Below, one piece after another: positions 10,183 through 35,839 of a DNA stretch of 64,000 bases. The notes beneath the pieces were generated by a model. It ran no database searches. It saw nothing but the letters and a program-made list of their open reading frames with translations, and had not been told where the DNA came from. The stretch spans positions 3,100,001 through 3,164,000 of the forward strand of contig NC_081334.1 in assembly GCF_022539665.2 (NCBI RefSeq). Reading direction: 5' to 3'. This stretch comes from Daphnia carinata. Taxonomy: Eukaryota > Arthropoda > Branchiopoda > Diplostraca > Daphniidae. A program made the position numbers and the translations under genes. Numbering within the stretch: the first letter of the stretch is position 1; every line of letters begins with the position of its first letter.

Positions 10183-12497
10183 ATGTCGTCGAACAACAAT
10201 AATATGTACTGCAGAGTGTCAACGGCGACGACTAACGCTTTGCAAAAACGTCCTACTCTTTCTCAACAGCAGCATCAAGCCGAAGAGCAGCAAAGCGACT
10301 CTGAGCCAAACGTCTGGGCCAACACACTGAGACAGGAAAATGGTGAGTTGGACCAACATCGACGACCAGTTACAATGCCTCGTTGAGTACTACGAACATT
10401 TTCCCCACTCACACCACAGCCGTGCGTTTATTTTCAGTATTTTCTTTTCACCTCAGTTTGGGAACAAGCATTTTACAGTTAAAGAAATGTAGTAAAAAAA
10501 TATCAGATCTCTGTAAACTTTTAGAATCAGTCCATTAACTGTAAAATGCAAACTTTCACACAAAAGACTAAATAACACTAATTCCATTTCATTTTATGAT
10601 AACTTCAGGTCTGCAGAGCCCAACCCCAAACTTGTATGTGGATAACCAGGACGGGTCGGGCGATATCATCCAAATTACACAGCCGCCTTCGAATAGCAGT
10701 GTACCAACATCTCCGCTAACTACTCATCCATTACTTAGCCATCAGCAGCAACGGCCCATTAGCTTCAATAATGCGAAGGCCTCAACGATTGATCCCAACT
10801 GGCAAGCCAATAAGATTAGTATCAGAGAGCGAAATGCAGCCATGTTCAACAACGAGCTGATGGCCGACATATTCTTCGTGGTTGGGCCGCCTGGTACGTA
10901 TGCCCGTTCTTCCCTAACCTTGACCTGTCAATGCCTGCAGTTGAAATAACAAGTTTCTTTTTCTCCCATCATTATAAAAGGTGGAACGCAAACCATCCCG
11001 GCCCATAAATATGTTCTCGCCACAGGCAGCTCCGTATTTCACGCTATGTTTTTCGGAGGCTTAGCCGAAAGCGAGGCGCGAATTGAAGTGCCTGATGTTG
11101 AACCAGCAGCATTTCTAACCCTTTTGAAGTAGGTGTATATTACATCATGTTATTCGTATTTACCTAGTAATTTAAGTAATTTAATTTTACAGATACTTGT
11201 ATTGTGATGAGATCACATTGGAAGCCGACACGGTTCTATCGACACTTTATGTAGCCAAGAAGTACATCGTACCACATTTGTGCCGTGCTTGTGTTCTCTT
11301 TCTTGAAACGAGTTTAACCGCCCGTAATGCTTGCCTCCTTCTCAGTCAATCACGATTGTTTGAAGAGCCAGAGCTGATGTCACGCTGCTGGGAAGTGATA
11401 GATGCTCAAGCCCAACTGGCCCTCCACTCGGAAGGATTCACCGAAATAGATATGGATACACTGAAACAAATTCTCCAGCGTGAAACTTTGAACTGCAAAG
11501 AGGTAAACAACTATTACGCAAGTCACACTCTCGTGTCATTTTTATAGTATCATGTTCCAAATAAATATGTCGTAGTCCGTGATTTTCCAAGCTGCATTGC
11601 AATGGGCGGCCGCCGAATGTAAACGCCGCAGCCTCGAAGTTGATTCTACCAATTGCCGCACAGTTATGGGCGACTCTCTCTTTTTAATTCGACTACCTAC
11701 AATGACCCTCGAGGATTTTGCGAACGAAGCCGCACAGTCTGGAATTTTGACACTTCAAGAAACCACCGACGTTTTTTTATACTACACGGCAAGAAATAAA
11801 CCATCCCTTCTTTACAGGTATAATATAAAAAATTGGATTTCAAGGAAAGTACAGAAGCCATACTTACCGTTTATTGTTTTGTTCCAAATTCAGTTGCAAG
11901 CCTCGAGCTGGATTAAAACCTCAGGTGTGTCACCGATTCCAATCGTCGGCTTACAGGAGCAACCAATGGCGTTACCGTGGCAGATGCGATAGTATTCAGT
12001 TTTGTGTTGATAAACGTATCTTCATCGTTGGCTTCGGTCTTTACGGTTCTTCAAACGGATCAGCTGACTACAGCGTGCGAATCGAATTAAAACGTCTTGG
12101 TCGTGTGCTGGCTGAAAACCACGCTAAATTCTTCTCGGATGGATCGAGCAACACCTTTCACGTCCAATTTGAACAGCCGATTCAGGTACAGTTGTAACAG
12201 CAACAATCTTAATCAGTTTTCTAAATTTTCGTTTTCTTTCACATGATTTGCAATACTCAGGTTGAGCCGGACACGTTTTACACAGCTTCAGCCATCCTCG
12301 ATGGTTCAGAGCTTAGCTATTTCGGACAAGAGGGCTTAAGTGAAGTTAACGTAAGCAACGTCACTTTCCAGTTTCAATGCTCATCGGAGAGCACTAACGG
12401 AACAGGGGTTCAAGGAGGTCAGATCCCAGAATTGATCTTTTATGGCCCTTCTCCGCCGCAGAAACAAGTGGATGAAAGTTCTACAAAAGTCGAATAG
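10183..12497 (+). CDS. Btbd6: BTB-BACK-PHR domain protein (BTBD3/BTBD6, Drosophila lute type)
   Basis: Family members are Cullin-3 substrate adaptors with roles in neuronal differentiation and dendrite orientation. Exons 10183-10342, 10609-10893, 10981-11128, 11193-11502, 11576-11817, 11894-12185 and 12261-12497 join in frame to about 557 residues. After a Gln/Ser-rich N-terminus comes the BTB core ([18 protein letters not shown], then [20 protein letters not shown]). A BACK region follows ([38 protein letters not shown]). The C-terminal PHR beta-sandwich contains [38 protein letters not shown] and [17 protein letters not shown]3 and BTBD6 cannot be separated here; arthropods usually have one gene for both. 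Its 3' end converges on SMG1. Confidence 0.92.
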
Positions 12498-13552
12498 ATG
12501 AAGCAAACAGAATTGGTATGAAAATCATTTCTGTTCAAGTTGGTCAAATGTAAATATTGTTTCGCATGTTACAAACTTTTGTCCCTTATTGTTTGTCATG
12601 AAGTTTGAAATTATTCACCCTTCTGCTTTTCTTTCTCCAATGACGTGTGGGATTGAATCACTCTTTTGTCTGTGTTAAAAATAGAAGTTAAACGCGAACT
12701 GTTTGTTTCGAATTTCACATCAGTTTTTGCAAAACGAAATATACCGCTTTACTTCGAAACACTCCAGCATTAAAAAACCGCCCAAGTTTTTTTCTTTATT
12801 AGCTTAATGTAAGAATTACACAAAAGAGGAAACTAGAAAAGAATTGAATCGAAATTTTCCAAATGAAGAAAACGGAACAAAGAGAAGAAGTGAAATATTC
12901 GACGACAAGGACGTCGAGTCAATAGCGTTACAAGTTTCTATGAATGCCTTCCCCTGAAGGGGGATAAATAAATGGGAAACAAAAAAGAGGAAAAAGCCAA
13001 AATAGCTCGTTCTTTCGAACGGGAGAAATTATTTTAAGAACACAAGACCTTGTGATAGATAACGACCCCGCTCCAAAATGGAGAGAAGTCAGCCCCAGCT
13101 ATTTCCCTCCTCCCCAATGAAGTGGAGTTAATTCCTTTTTTTTTTTTGGCCCATATCAGGCGAATTTCGACACAAAAAAAAATCATAAAATAAAATAACT
13201 TCACCCCACTAGTAGGAGCCTGACGAAGTTGAGAGGGAAACACAACTGGCTTCTACTCTCCCGTTACACACGTACATTTTGTTTGCGAAGATGGTGAGAC
13301 AAATACGTGTCTAACGAGAGTGCCTCTTTTTTTCACGTCGCCACAACTGTTTTGCATACATGTTCACTCCTCCATCTAGAAGAGATAGTATTCTTCTTCT
13401 TTTTTCTACGTGAGGAGACACGTTCAAGCAAAACGTCTTTTGGCTAGACTGGAGAAACCGATAAATTATCAAAGTTTCTTGGAGAAACAAAAAAAAGGCA
13501 GGAAATTAAACTTACTTGATAAGTTGTAAATTCTCGTTTAATCGCAGCTGTT
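12498..13552. other. Convergent 3' region, Btbd6 / SMG1
   Basis: No coding signal. It holds the 3' UTRs of both genes, with overlapping AATAAA motifs near 12965 on the plus strand. Poly-T and poly-A runs occur near 13140 and 13175. A small C-rich/G-rich hairpin (about 12949-12963, CCCC-TGAA-GGGG) is visible but unassigned. Confidence 0.5.
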
Positions 13553-26212
<12,660 letters not shown>

Positions 26213-27532
26213 TATAAATTCGATGGCTCACAGTGCTCGTCATGTAAAAAAACGGGAGTTCTTCTTCATCTCCAGCCAGAAGTGCTCTAAACAGACAATC
26301 ACGTGCAAGTCGTCAAGCCAATGCACAACTGTTAGAGTTACTTAATAAATTTTTACAGAAAATACAAGGACTTCTAGACATCTGGAGATTTACAACACTT
26401 TTGGAACTAAAATAGGATAACTGCTCCTCGTGATTCAACAGTGGTTTTCAAAACTATCAGGCTCCAAGGAATTTTAGTTTTATTTACCAATGACATGGCG
26501 TAAAATAGTGTTCAGGCCCGGTGCATACCACCTTCTAACTTCGCATGCTTTATAAAATTCATGAACAGAGGAAACGCCATCTATACCAAGGACGATTAAT
26601 AATTAAAATTAATTGTTGACGCTTGTATTTAAATTTTTAAAACAACTAAATCTTTAAAAGTATTGGTTTACCAAATAGATATGAATGCATACTATGGATT
26701 TCAAGTGTGGTACTTCTTGTGAAGTTATACTGAACCCTGAAGTCACCAGGTTCGCGCCAAAACTTTAACTCCAAAATGTACGTCTACTTTTCGTTCTTTT
26801 TTTTGGTCTGCTCTTAATTATAAAAGAAACATTCGATGTCGCGGGATATTGAATGACAATACGACTTTCTTATCACGGTGTTGAAATATAACGTTCATCT
26901 TATGAGATAACACCTATTTTGGAATATATTTTCGGGAAATTTGGGTTTGTACTCCATGAATGTTAGAATCAAGTTTGCCTTCGATAATAAGCCATTGTTA
27001 CTTGGCTTTTAGGGCTTCTAAACTTGTCCACTTGAATAAGAAGTTAGGACAAGTCTCTCTACGTCGTTAGTGACGAAATACGGTGACCTATTAAAGACTA
27101 ATACGTGTCACATCGTCAAATACCTTCATACAATTGCCTAAGGAATAACGAAAAAAAAAACTGTTGCAATATGTCAATATATTGAACATCTAATGAAAAC
27201 AATATGTGAAAACTATTCAAACCAATTGCTTTAGAAAAGAGAGGAAGAAAATCTCCTGCAACGAGGAGAGGTTCGTAAAAAAAATTACGGGGTCTAGAAG
27301 AAAAAAGCCAACGAGAAAGACAGCGAGTCCATAAGGCAACAATACATTAAGGTCATGTGATTAATGGCAACATGGGATGTGATAACAGTAAGAAAAATCA
27401 TGGCGAAAAACAACGCGCCACTTAGGTGGGGATGCAAAAAAAAAAGGAAGTAAAGATCGAAACTATCTGGTTTGTGTTAGGGAACAAACGATCACAGTTT
27501 GAGAATCACAACTAAGACTCAACGATTGCAAT
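26213..27532. other. Intergenic between SMG1 and the NACHT-LRR gene
   Basis: About 1.3 kb without a recognised exon. It should hold the SMG1 promoter and 5' leader and the 3' UTR of the NACHT-LRR gene, both on the minus strand. Confidence 0.5.
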
Positions 27533-30500
27533 TCATTCTTTCCAGGAGGACGTGATCAACATCATTTTGTTGAGGAAACTTGGGGCACGACCCGTCTTCT
27601 TGAATCGGTAAAGGCCGGCACTACTTCCACGGCTTACGTTAACTCTTCCATTCTCTTCTGCCACCTTGACTATTAACCTGGTCGTCTGTGATGGCACGTT
27701 TTTTAGAGATAATTCCAGCACATTGCTAGACAGTTTATCGCGAATTGCTTTGCCCAAATCAACGGAATCTTCGTTACTGAACCGCCAACCATTCAGGGAA
27801 AGAAGTGCTAGATTATTTAATGTCGAGATGAGTACTAAAGCAAAGGACAATTCTGCAACCGATGAAGGCTGGTCCGCTTGTAGAACCAACCCATCCAAGC
27901 TGATGCAACTCAGCGCCATGTTTTTAAGGCTCTTAGCAATTCCCTAAATGAAGAAGAAAATGCACATCAATTAGTCACTTATCGTTTCCCTATTTTTGAT
28001 TGCTTTTTTTTTTGTTCGTACCTTAAGAACTTTGTCTGGTTTACTCCACTGGAATTTCCAATTATTCAGCACTAAAGTTCTGAGTTGGGAACAAGATTGC
28101 GACAGGGATTGGAAAAATGCCAATGCTGCTTTATCTCTCAGCGGTTCGGTGGTGCTGGAGGCATCAAGAGCAAGATTGACTTCACTTAGTCGCTGGAACC
28201 CCCTTGTAAAAAAGACTAAGTGGGCGCCACGTAAAGTTAATTTGCTATTCAATTCCAATCGGCAATTATCCAGTTTCAGGAAAGCCAGCCAGTCTGAACG
28301 AACTTGATCGAAGCCTTCTTGCGACATTAGCGCCACCAGTTCATCAAGCATGACCGGACCAAGCAAAGCAGACGACAACCGACTGCGTTTATCTTGAAAG
28401 GGGATGCGAATTAGAGATGAGGAAAGTGCTAATTCACGAAGCCGACTGGTTTGAACAGCATCCGAGAGCGTTTTGAAAGTATCTTCTTCTTCGAGACAAA
28501 ATGTCCAGCCGCACATTCTCAACGATTGTAAAATACAATTTCGGCCCAAGGCGCGGCAGATGAGCTGGAATGCGGAATCGTTTACCAACACATGATTGGA
28601 GCTGACGTCAAGTAGTTGGAGAGCCTTGTTTTCGGCCAGCGATAAACAAACGGGAAGAACTTCTTTCAAACTCGATAGACCTTCCAATCGAAGAGAAACG
28701 AGGACACGGTTTTTTCTTAAGCTTTCGCCTATAAAAAAACAAATAAAATACATCCATTGATTTTCGAGTAGTGAAAAATGATCGTTAAATTGTATATACC
28801 TAAACACATGGCGTCAGAAACGCTTAAAGACGATTTGCTGAGATTGAGCTGCGTTAGTCGGCAAGACGGATGTCTCAAAGCTTCGAACAGCAGGTGGAAT
28901 CCGCACTGAAGGTGTGAGGAACGATCGCATGCTGGTAGAGGCAGCAATACCTTCTGGAACAGCATGGAATCTGAACGGCGTTTCTCATCCGTTCGTGAAA
29001 GATAATTGGATGACGACGAAAATCCTTGTTGGTTATTCTGTTGGCCGGCCCTGGTCAAGCTGCTGTAGCTCCTCGATCCGCGAGTAGGTCTCCTGGGCAA
29101 AGAGAGAAATTGTTGTTGCTGTTGCTTGGTCGGTCGCGGCGAATGGTGGTTAAGTGGATCGGGTGTGGGAGTCGCTGCTGGAGAGCCGGTCGAACAACTG
29201 CTACTGCCGGACAGAGTGCCACAGGCCGTTGGCGAATCAACGACCGTCTAAATTGATAAACAGCAACTAAGTAAATAAGGTGTTATTATATTAGGTCATT
29301 AGCGCATTACCTGTTGCGTTTGGCTGACAGAAGACGTGGCGGCCCAGCAACCACTTAAATCGAGTCCAGTTACGCTACTGCCCGAATTGTTGATCAAGGA
29401 GGTAAGTGCCTGGAGGCCATTCCATGCGCAAGATAAGTGCAAGAGATGCAAGGAGCGGACGCTGCTTGCCGGCAAAGCCTGACCGAGTTGCGTCACTTGT
29501 CCAGCACTTAATTCCATGTCAAGGACGAGTTTCGAGACGGCTGTTTTGCCAATTGAGGCGCAAAGTGCATCTACAAGCGGTTGAAGAGCGTCGGCGATGG
29601 ACACCTCTTCATCAACGGACGAGATTGCCAGCTCCAAGGTCTGCAACTTGGGTTTGCTCATCATGGGTCCGAGTTGGCGGGCGACTTGCGATAATTCAAC
29701 GGCTTCGAGACCTTGGCCAATCACAGCCGAGATCCTGAGTGTATGAAGCGTTGAGTTACGTCCGACGACGTCAACCAGCGATAAAAGCGACTGGCCGTCA
29801 ACAAGACCATCGTAGCGTATGGCCATTGAATGAAGAAGACATTCCGGATGGTCGACCAGAGCAGCCCAACTTTGCAGTTGACTTTCAGATGAAGTTGTAA
29901 CTGAAGCGTGACCCTGGACAAGTTTACACAGGGCGGCTACATTGACATTACTCCGGCCGGCCGTTTGCAGAAAACTTAAAAGCGTCACACAAGGGAAATC
30001 TAGCGGAGACAGGATGTTGTACAGCAAATAGGCCTTCTTTGACAGGACACTGCACAGGAAGAATAACACCTGTAGCCATAAGCATAAACAATAAAACAAA
30101 AGAACAATGGAGAATTATGTAAAAAAAAAATATTATGCAAAATGAAATGATACCTGCAGAGAGCTGCGGTAGATTCCGGCGCTAGTCGTTAAACAAGGCT
30201 CGGCATCCAAAGGAAGGCTATAAACTTCCCTTTGTATAATATTGGCATAATGTGAAACTGAAGCTAGATACAATGCGGCAGCGTATTCACTCCACGCCGA
30301 ATGGATGGGTTGGTAGAATGTCCGCTTCTGTCCTTTGACATTCACGTTAATGCCTTTCAATAAGAAACCCCATCTACGTTGACAAAGCCAACGAATAATT
30401 GACAGCCAATTAGGTGAGTGGAACAGGTTTTTTTGGAATTAAAAATGTTCATATTGAAATATCTTTACTTGACAATGTCCAGCGTTTGGCATGCGCTTTT

Positions 30501-33500
30501 AATCTCCGAATCAGTGTAGGTGTACCGGTTTTCTTTAATACCCTGCAATGTTAAACGGCCAAAGTCCAGCAAAATTTTGCGCTGTTGCGTTGTCATGTGA
30601 CCTTGCTGCTGGCGCAGGGAGCGCAGCATGACGAAACGCATGAGTAGACCAAAGAGCTCGGCAGCCGATTCCGGCAATCTGCCGCCCTCTTCTTGGAAGA
30701 CGAGACAGAGTAAGAAACACATAAGCGGGTTGGATGCCAATTTCATCAGACGGGGGCGGGCCTGTAGCAGATCCATCATTGCGGGAGGTTGGTCACGCTC
30801 GAGGTCGTGTGGCGTGGCGAAGAAAGAGCGAATGAAGCTTTCGACATGGACCAGCTCGAAACCGTGGATGATGATCCGTTTGTGAAATGCCGGATGAGCC
30901 ACGGCTGACGGCACCGGGCGCGAAGTGGCCAAAACAGTGCTGGCCGGATAAAGACGGCCTTCTAACAAATCTTTAATCTCTTCGGGCCAGATATTGAGCT
31001 CGTCCAACCCATCCAGCAGGAAAAGCGTTTGATTTTCCGTCTCGGCCGCTAAACTGATAGCCAATTCAGTTTCATCTTTAGTTGGCGTACCAAATAAATT
31101 AACACGTTGCCCGGTCAAGTCACGACACGAGAGGAAATAGACCAGCTTAAACCGTGCCAAGTAGCCCAAGGCCGGGTCTTGCGTGCTCCAATCGTTCAGT
31201 AGCCGAAGCAGCAATGTTGTTTTCCCGTAGCCAGTCTCGCCCATGATTAAAACTCTCTGTCCACCAGATTTCGGCCTATCTGATCTCTAAAAAAATCAAA
31301 TAAAAAAGGGGGGAGACATTAGCCTTTTAGTTTCAAACGAAATCAATGGGGTGGAAATCCCTACGCGATCCTCAGAAAAGATGCCATGTAGGGGTATCCG
31401 GCGTAGATTAGGCCTTTGCGGTGTCGCCGAGCCCTTCTCCCAGGAGGAATCGCGAGCCAGACTGAAAATCATTTGTCGGACGTGTGGCTGGAAATCCGGA
31501 CACCACGAGACGGCCGGCAAACTGTCACAAAGCTTTTGATAGCGCTGTTTTAGTATCGTCTGTAATCGATGACTAGGGTCCACTCCGACCCGATCCAAGG
31601 TCGATGACGACGAGGAAGACGAGGCTGAGGCCGTCGGTGCCACTTTGGAGCCCGTCCGGCGTGATAAGGATGTTCGTGCTATCCGGTACGATGAAATGTA
31701 GTGATGGGGTTGTGATGGACTGGAAGTCGAAGCGGCCGAATGAATGGATTTTGTTGGGCTTAACTGACCATTACAGCCGTAACTAACGCTGCTGTTGTAG
31801 ATGGACTCGTAGTTATCGCTCAACTACAATTTTTTTGTAACAGAAAAAAGAAAAAACAAGTTATTGCCTCATAAACACAAAGCATTTTTTTTTAAACAAA
31901 AATTATTCATCAATGTCCAAATATGGAAAACGTGTATAGGCTTGGCAGTGGTTTCTGTTGCTTAAGAATGCTGCACGATTGGCGGGAGGGAAAAAAAGTT
32001 ATATAAAAAAAACTATTCCCGTTATGGTAATGAATACGTGATGGGTAAAAAAAAAAAACACAGAAATCGTGAGGTGTTTGTCATTTTCGTGGATTGGCTT
32101 TAAGCAATATGAAGTCACCACCGGGTATGCAACTAAGTAGAATTCTCAGATTATTCTTTGTCGATTGTTTTCTAAATAGGACGCGGCTTAAATGAAAATA
32201 AACAGGCATCGAGAACGAGCAAGATCAAGTGATCCTGGATAAACTAGTTCCATTACAACTCGTATCTTAATTGGCCGATTTCTTCTAAGTGTGCCACAAA
32301 GCAGCTGGTCTTACTATTTTGGGTTAGAGGGGGAGGTGATCCATAAACATTTTTAAAAAAATCACGCACTGAATCAAATAAACACGCGTTAAGCAATCTT
32401 TTTTCTTTAATATTTTTAGAATAGAAATTAGAACAAAGTTCAGCCGGATGTTACGATGAATCAGAGCGTAAATTTTACTACACATGCGCACATACTTGAG
32501 AGAGTGCATTTAACTCCCTCCCCGGTTAAGTTTGTTTATCAGCTGGGAAACAGACCGGCCTATCATGTTTGTTAGTGAACGTCGGGGAATGTGTGATGAT
32601 CCAACTTGAAGGTCTAAAAATGGACAATACTGCCCATTTCCTGTCGGCTGTTGCGCTGAGAAAAAGAAGAGCCCAGACCGGTTTTTTAACACTACTCGAA
32701 AAACGAAAAGACAAGGGCGGATGATTGGCTTAACTGCGAAAGGAAGCGTGTCTCCTATGCAAACAAACACGCCACCCACCCAGCTTTTTTTCCTTCACTA
32801 CTTGATCTGTATGCTTGACACACACAAACAATACGGAGCGCGTGTTTCGACTACGAACATTTTCCACGGCAACCCAATACGATGTTTCCCCCTTTTTCTT
32901 AAAATGCAACGAGACGGAAACTTTTCCCCTACTGTTTATCCTATACTCTAGCAGCTTCTGTGTGTGAGAAGCATGAAACCACAACTTCCTGACAAGATGG
33001 ATTACTTCTATGGTTGTATATTTAAGCAGATTTATTTACCTGTTCTGTAAGAGAGGTGTATGCAGAAGTTAGGGAAACAAATCCACCTTTGACATCCTTT
33101 CCCAAGATGAGAGTGTTTGGCCTTGTGTGCCTAGTACCATTAGTTGAAGGAGTTTTGCTTTCATCCTTCATAGGATCATCAATGGTGACAGCCGTGTCCA
33201 GATGAGATTCAATCTTGATAGATTCATGTGAATTGTTTATGTGTGACCCATTAATCTGGTCTACTGAGGAATAATCCAGATCTGTCAATCTGGTCTGGGA
33301 TGATGAAACTGTATCCAGGATATTATTCAGACTATGATGATCTCCCATGGAATCTTGATGACTCTGATGAAACTTCCACAATCTCTCTTGACTTTCATTT
33401 TTTTCCAGGTATTCTTCACTGGTGGTGGAGTGTCCAAGAATGCTACCTGTTCCCACAGATGAGATACTTCCATCACAAGAACCTTCAGCATCCACAAATG

Positions 33501-33549
33501 GGATCTGATCCTCCAGCTTCAGCTGGATGGCAAGAGGACACGAAGCCAT
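27533..33549 (-). CDS. NACHT-LRR (NLR-like) STAND ATPase
   Basis: Eight exons join in frame to 1,443 residues: 33549-33040, 31823-31365, 31286-30469, 30373-30154, 30069-29311, 29247-28800, 28728-28022, 27943-27533. Residues 1-330 are Ser/Thr-rich with no recognisable death, CARD or pyrin domain. The NACHT domain follows: Walker A GETGYGKTTLLLRL (about 339-352), Walker B LFLLDGLDEL (about 411-420), sensor-like ATSRPVP (about 443-449) and the NACHT block LMKLASNPLMCFLLC. Residues from about 690 to the end form irregular leucine-rich repeats of ribonuclease-inhibitor style (for example VTGLDLSGCW, LQLLDVSSNHVLV, LRTLVLNNWKF), interrupted by a Gln/Ser-rich linker coded by exon 29247-28800. NLRs act as cytosolic sensors in vertebrates; the role here is unknown. 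The 31365 donor is the least certain junction. Confidence 0.85.
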
Positions 33550-34308
33550 CAGGTAGTTCAACAAAACTATTTACTCAAAACAATTTCAGAACACACATTT
33601 CACAAGATTCAAACAGGCCCAAACTCAACTGGATTTGTTCAGAACAACAGCACTCGACGAACTGTTTAGCTAGACTGACACTCTCTTTGAGAAGAGAAGC
33701 GTCGACTGAGACGAAAATGAAATAGCCTCAAGCCATACCGAGGTAATGGGAGAACGGGAAAAGGTGAAAAATGAGAGGTAGGGGAGCAATCTCTTTCTGC
33801 TTTCCAATTGCTTTTCAGCATTTATGCCCTAGGCGGTCTTGGTTTTCACAGCTTTTTTGTGTTAAGCAGCGGGATTCCACATCGGACAACAGAAAAGATC
33901 CCGCAATCACTTTAAACACTGAAGAAGCAAATTCCCGAAGAGGGCGGATGACATTTTTTAAATTCTAATAAATATGTACTACTCCAACGCCACCTAACAA
34001 TTGTCACCTTGACTAGAAAACAAGAATAAAGTAACGGCGAATTTTCTTTAGTTATTATATAGTTATTTAGTTATTATATTCTTTGATTGTAAATTATCAC
34101 GACTCAGACAAATAAATCTTGACCTAGCTTTAGACTTCTTTAATAATCAGTTATAACATTTTTTTTTTTACATGCCTAACATAAAAGGACAGCTCAGCAT
34201 AAAAGCATTTATTGACTTTTGGAGGATTGAACTGATTTTACACGTGTTTATTTATTTATCAACGAATGCAGAGTGGTTGGAGAAGTTTCAGGGCTATGTT
34301 TTTAAAAC
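33550..34308. other. Intergenic, NACHT-LRR promoter side and PP6 3' UTR
   Basis: No exon recognised on either strand. The left part should contain the NACHT-LRR promoter and leader, the right part the PP6 3' UTR. AT-rich repeats of the TTAGTTATTATATA type occur at about 34050-34080. Confidence 0.5.
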
Positions 34309-35686
34309 TCACAGGAAGTAGGGTGTCGTCGTGTACGGCGGAATTACGCGCTCACTATCGGGCACAGCGTTGAATAGTTTAGGCTTACGGGACTTGTCCT
34401 CGTTCAGCGCCAAGATTCCAGCCACGTTGCCGCAACGATAGCAGTAATTTGGTGCTGACCAGACGGTCACTAATTTGTCGTCGAACATGAACTTGTAGCC
34501 TTCGTGAACCAATTGGTGAGCACGACAGATCAGGTCTAATCCGTTGAGATGCATAAATTCATGGGTGACACGGGAGCCAAAAAGCCAACCAGCACCTCGA
34601 GGGCTTATTGTCCATGTTTCAACGTCCTCCGGATCAGACCACACTAGGTCGCAAAACGCTCCTTTGTGCGGGATCTCCTGATTTCGTTCGATTGTGCGGA
34701 TTTGATCCAGTGTCCGAATAGAGGGAGAAAGGCCGCCATGCACGCACAACACTTCACCATCAATTAACTGCCATAAAAACATTGTCAATTAGTGATTGCA
34801 TGTTTAAGGAGAACGAAAAAATAATAGATATACCGCAGCCACAGTGAGTAAATCAAATAACTGGCAACAATATCTCCATGCATTTGCATTGCCATATTTG
34901 TTTTGACACTCATCTATGAAATGTTAAGAATGCAATGGGTTAAAGTTTTGAATATATATATATATTTAGACTTTATACCATAAAAGCCATAAACTTGGGT
35001 GATTTGTCTGGATTCATGGTTTCCTCGCAACAAAGTGATTCTGTCTGGATATTTGGCTTTCAAGGTAAGCAACCGTGTGAGAGTTTCTAAACTGTAGTAG
35101 CCCCGATCAACAAAATCCCCAAGGAACACATAGTTTGTGTCTGGAACTTGACCCCCAGTTCGGAACAACTCTTCCAAGTCATAAAACTGAAGAAATGAAT
35201 TTTTTTAAAGTTTTATCCATATTGTTGTAGCATGTTTTCAATACTTGGCCATGAATATCTCCACAGACAGTAACAGGAGTAGAAACATAATGTACATTAG
35301 ATTCTTCAAGCAACAAGCCACAAACCAGTTCACAAAGTTTCTGCAGACAAGCAAAAGATTAGAATGAATATTTCATCATGTGCAGTGATAAAGATAGCTT
35401 AAATGTCAGTGTCTGTAGCAACCAACTGTAAAAGATGTAACAGTTCAAGTACTTTACTAGCCTTATTTAGAATAACATTAACATCCTGATCAATTATATA
35501 ATTTTTAGTGCCTAATGGCAAAAGAAATAGCTAGTAAAAAAACTTGAACATGTCACGTCAAAATTTTAATCGTACCACCGTAACAAACTGGCGGCATGTC
35601 GTTTGCTAACTTACCTTCATTTCATTTTCAGGTAGGTATTTACACTCACGAGCTATATCTATCCATCTGTCTACATCTGCCACCAT
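34309..35686 (-). CDS. PpV: Serine/threonine protein phosphatase 6 catalytic subunit
   Basis: Catalytic subunit of PP6, which counters Aurora A and other kinases and acts in cell cycle and innate signalling. Exons 35686-35615, 35340-35245, 35186-34979, 34913-34834 and 34767-34309 give 304 residues, matching the family length of about 305. Metal-binding motifs are intact: GDIHGQ, GDFVDRG and RGNHESR, plus the later [11 protein letters not shown] and [13 protein letters not shown]. The C-terminus [15 protein letters not shown] is diagnostic for PP6 and ends in the carboxymethylated-type YFL tail. It shares a 153-bp divergent promoter with mRpS16. The symbol follows the Drosophila orthologue; the vertebrate name is PPP6C. 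Confidence 0.95.
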
Positions 35687-35839
35687 TTTTTTCGTGTGAC
35701 AGCACCCAATTAATCGAGAAACAGAAAAAGTTCTTTTCTTAAATTTATTTTTTTGACGACTTTCTTCTCACCAAACATTTGACGTGCACTAAGAGCCACT
35801 ATAATGGGTCTCCAGGTGTCACCCTAGTCGAGTATCATC
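35687..35839. promoter_or_regulatory. Divergent promoter, PP6 / mRpS16
   Basis: The two initiator codons are 153 bp apart and point away from each other. Both core promoters and leaders must fit here. No TATA element is obvious, as expected for housekeeping genes. Confidence 0.55.

Noticed and set aside
12949-12963. C-rich/G-rich hairpin as a transcription terminator
   Set aside because: It lies in a convergent 3' UTR of eukaryotic genes, where such hairpins are not terminators; probably chance.
31821-33564. TTG codons at 31823 and 33564 as starts of NACHT-LRR pieces
   Set aside because: 31823 is the first base after a splice acceptor, and the ATG at 33549 lies in frame downstream of 33564. 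A single spliced frame explains both.
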